Below, in pieces: positions 51,642 through 52,336 of a DNA stretch of 52,336 nt. Position 1 is the first letter of the stretch. Each line of letters begins with the position of its first letter. Under the pieces are notes generated by a model, which was not told the DNA's origin, did no database searches, and saw only the letters and a list, made by a program, of their open reading frames with translations. The DNA is from an uncultured Deferribacteraceae bacterium. Lineage in GTDB: Bacteria > Chrysiogenota > Deferribacteres > CAMZNJ01. The position numbers and the translations under genes were made by a program. Location: positions 1-52,336 of the forward strand of contig CAMZNS010000024.1 of the NCBI GenBank assembly GCA_947313855.1. The letters run 5' to 3'.

Positions 51642-52190
51642 ATGAGCAGAATGTTAGTATTTATCGAGGACGGATTTGAGGAGATTGAAGCCATAACTGT
51701 TGTGGATATTCTGCGTCGTGCTGAGATGGAAGTCGCAATCGTTAGCTCCAAAGAGGCACCAACAGGGGCACATGGCGTAACCATTCTAAGGGATGCAGAC
51801 GTCAATACTGTGAACTACTCAGGCTACGACGCAATATTCTTGCCAGGGGGGATACCGGGGGCAGACAACCTGTTCGCACTACCCAAGGTGGGGGAGGTGT
51901 TGGACGATTTCCACGCTAGGGGGAAGCTAGTAGTAGCAATATGTGCAGCACCCTACGTTTTGGGGCTCCGAGGCATGCTGAAGGGCAGGAAGGCAACATG
52001 CTACCCACATGAAACATTCATCGATAGGCTCCAAGGGGCAATATATGTGGAGGAACCCGTTGTGTTGGATGGCAATATTATGACTAGCCAAGGGCCAGGG
52101 ACTGCGGGCAAGTTAGGGTACGCCATAGTAGACTACTTACACGGGGATGGTGCGAGTAGGAGTCTGCGTAAGGAGATGTTGGCGGGGTAG
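51642..52190 (+). CDS. DJ-1/PfpI family protein (ThiJ-like)
   Basis: Cytosolic member of the DJ-1/ThiJ/PfpI superfamily, with reported glyoxalase, deglycase or redox-sensing roles. The 182 residues show the fold from LVFIEDGFEEIEAITVVDILRRAEMEVAIVS (conserved Glu near the start), DAIFLPGGIPGADNL, GKLVVAICAAPYVLGLRGMLKGRKATCYP with the nucleophile Cys101 at the elbow, and NIMTSQGPGTAGKLGYAIVDYL. AGGAGG lies five bases before ATG 51642, deciding the start over an upstream in-frame start at 51564. The exact reaction cannot be told. A repeat array follows and runs to the window end. Confidence 0.92.
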   Translation: MSRMLVFIEDGFEEIEAITVVDILRRAEMEVAIVSSKEAPTGAHGVTILRDADVNTVNYSGYDAIFLPGGIPGADNLFALPKVGEVLDDFHARGKLVVAICAAPYVLGLRGMLKGRKATCYPHETFIDRLQGAIYVEEPVVLDGNIMTSQGPGTAGKLGYAIVDYLHGDGASRSLRKEMLAG

Positions 52191-52192
52191 TT

Positions 52193-52336
52193 TGCACGCA
52201 CGGCAACGCACGCACGGCACGGCAACACAACGCACGCACGGTAATGCACGCACGGCACGGCAATGCAACGCACGCACGGTAATGCACGCACGGCACGGCA
52301 ACGCAACGCACGCACGGCAATGCACGGCACGGCAAC
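52193..52336. repeat. GCACGCACGGCA array running to the window end
   Basis: Units of ACGCACGCACGGCACGGCA and AACGCACGCACGGTAATGC, combining 4-, 5- and 10-base steps, begin right after the DJ-1 gene stop and continue past the window. Short open frames on the minus strand here (Cys/Arg/Ala-rich) are repeat shadows. Confidence 0.93.

Noticed and set aside
52084-52336. Cys/Arg-rich open frames at the window end
   Set aside because: Three overlapping frames all derive from the terminal repeat array.

Overview
The window (about 52.3 kb) is chromosomal DNA of a flagellated, diderm (Gram-negative-type) bacterium. Evidence: lipoproteins with lipoboxes, two signal-peptide beta-barrel-like proteins, a BamD-like TPR protein, an RND efflux pair, an MltD-type murein hydrolase, the elongasome operon mreB-mreC-mreD-PBP2-rodA, flagellar fliD-fliS, and an F-type ATP synthase operon with paired b' and b subunits and no a/c genes alongside. 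That combination recalls Deferribacterota, Aquificota and the former Deltaproteobacteria. I cannot assign a phylum from sequence reading alone. No phage, insertion sequence, CRISPR array, rRNA or tRNA was recognised.

Layout. 1-2480 (+): two lipoproteins, the first an astacin-type metalloprotease cut by the window edge. 8860-2467 (-): a likely operon murJ, a glyoxalase-II-like hydrolase, tsaB, rimI, metK, a small membrane coiled-coil protein and plsC. 10527-9027 (-): two paralogous outer-membrane-type proteins, each with its own strong sigma70-type promoter. 10800-21745 (+): cysteine desulfurase, mltD, an AEC transporter, and atpF'-F-H-A-G-D-C. 27831-21746 (-): fliD (very large), fliS, aroC, with a sigma28-type promoter upstream. 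28343-37836 (+): RND adaptor and pump, ribF, a BamD-like protein, serS and an RsmI-like methyltransferase. 39971-38460 (-): lysS. 40131-50989 (+): mreB, mreC, mreD, PBP2, rodA, a TIGR02757-type protein, thioredoxin, pheS, pheT. Then a small unknown gene (-) and a DJ-1/PfpI gene (+).

The outstanding property is tandem repetition. Many intergenic gaps hold their own simple or minisatellite array (units of 5, 6, 7, 9, 10, 11, 17 and about 84 bp), each different in sequence and several beginning at the stop codon of the upstream gene. The same process has entered conserved housekeeping genes. AroC, AtpG, RibF, MurJ, TsaB, RimI, MltD, PheS, PheT and two small proteins carry low-complexity insertions or tails whose repeat units, where I could measure them, are multiples of three bases. 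In AroC one 15-bp repeat occurs twice and is read in two different frames.

Other points: metK has no ATG, GTG or TTG start in frame and seems to begin at ATC behind a hairpin-flanked ribosome site. A hairpin leader precedes atpA. The thioredoxin has WCQPC instead of WCGPC. Promoter and structure calls were made by eye, without any computed score.
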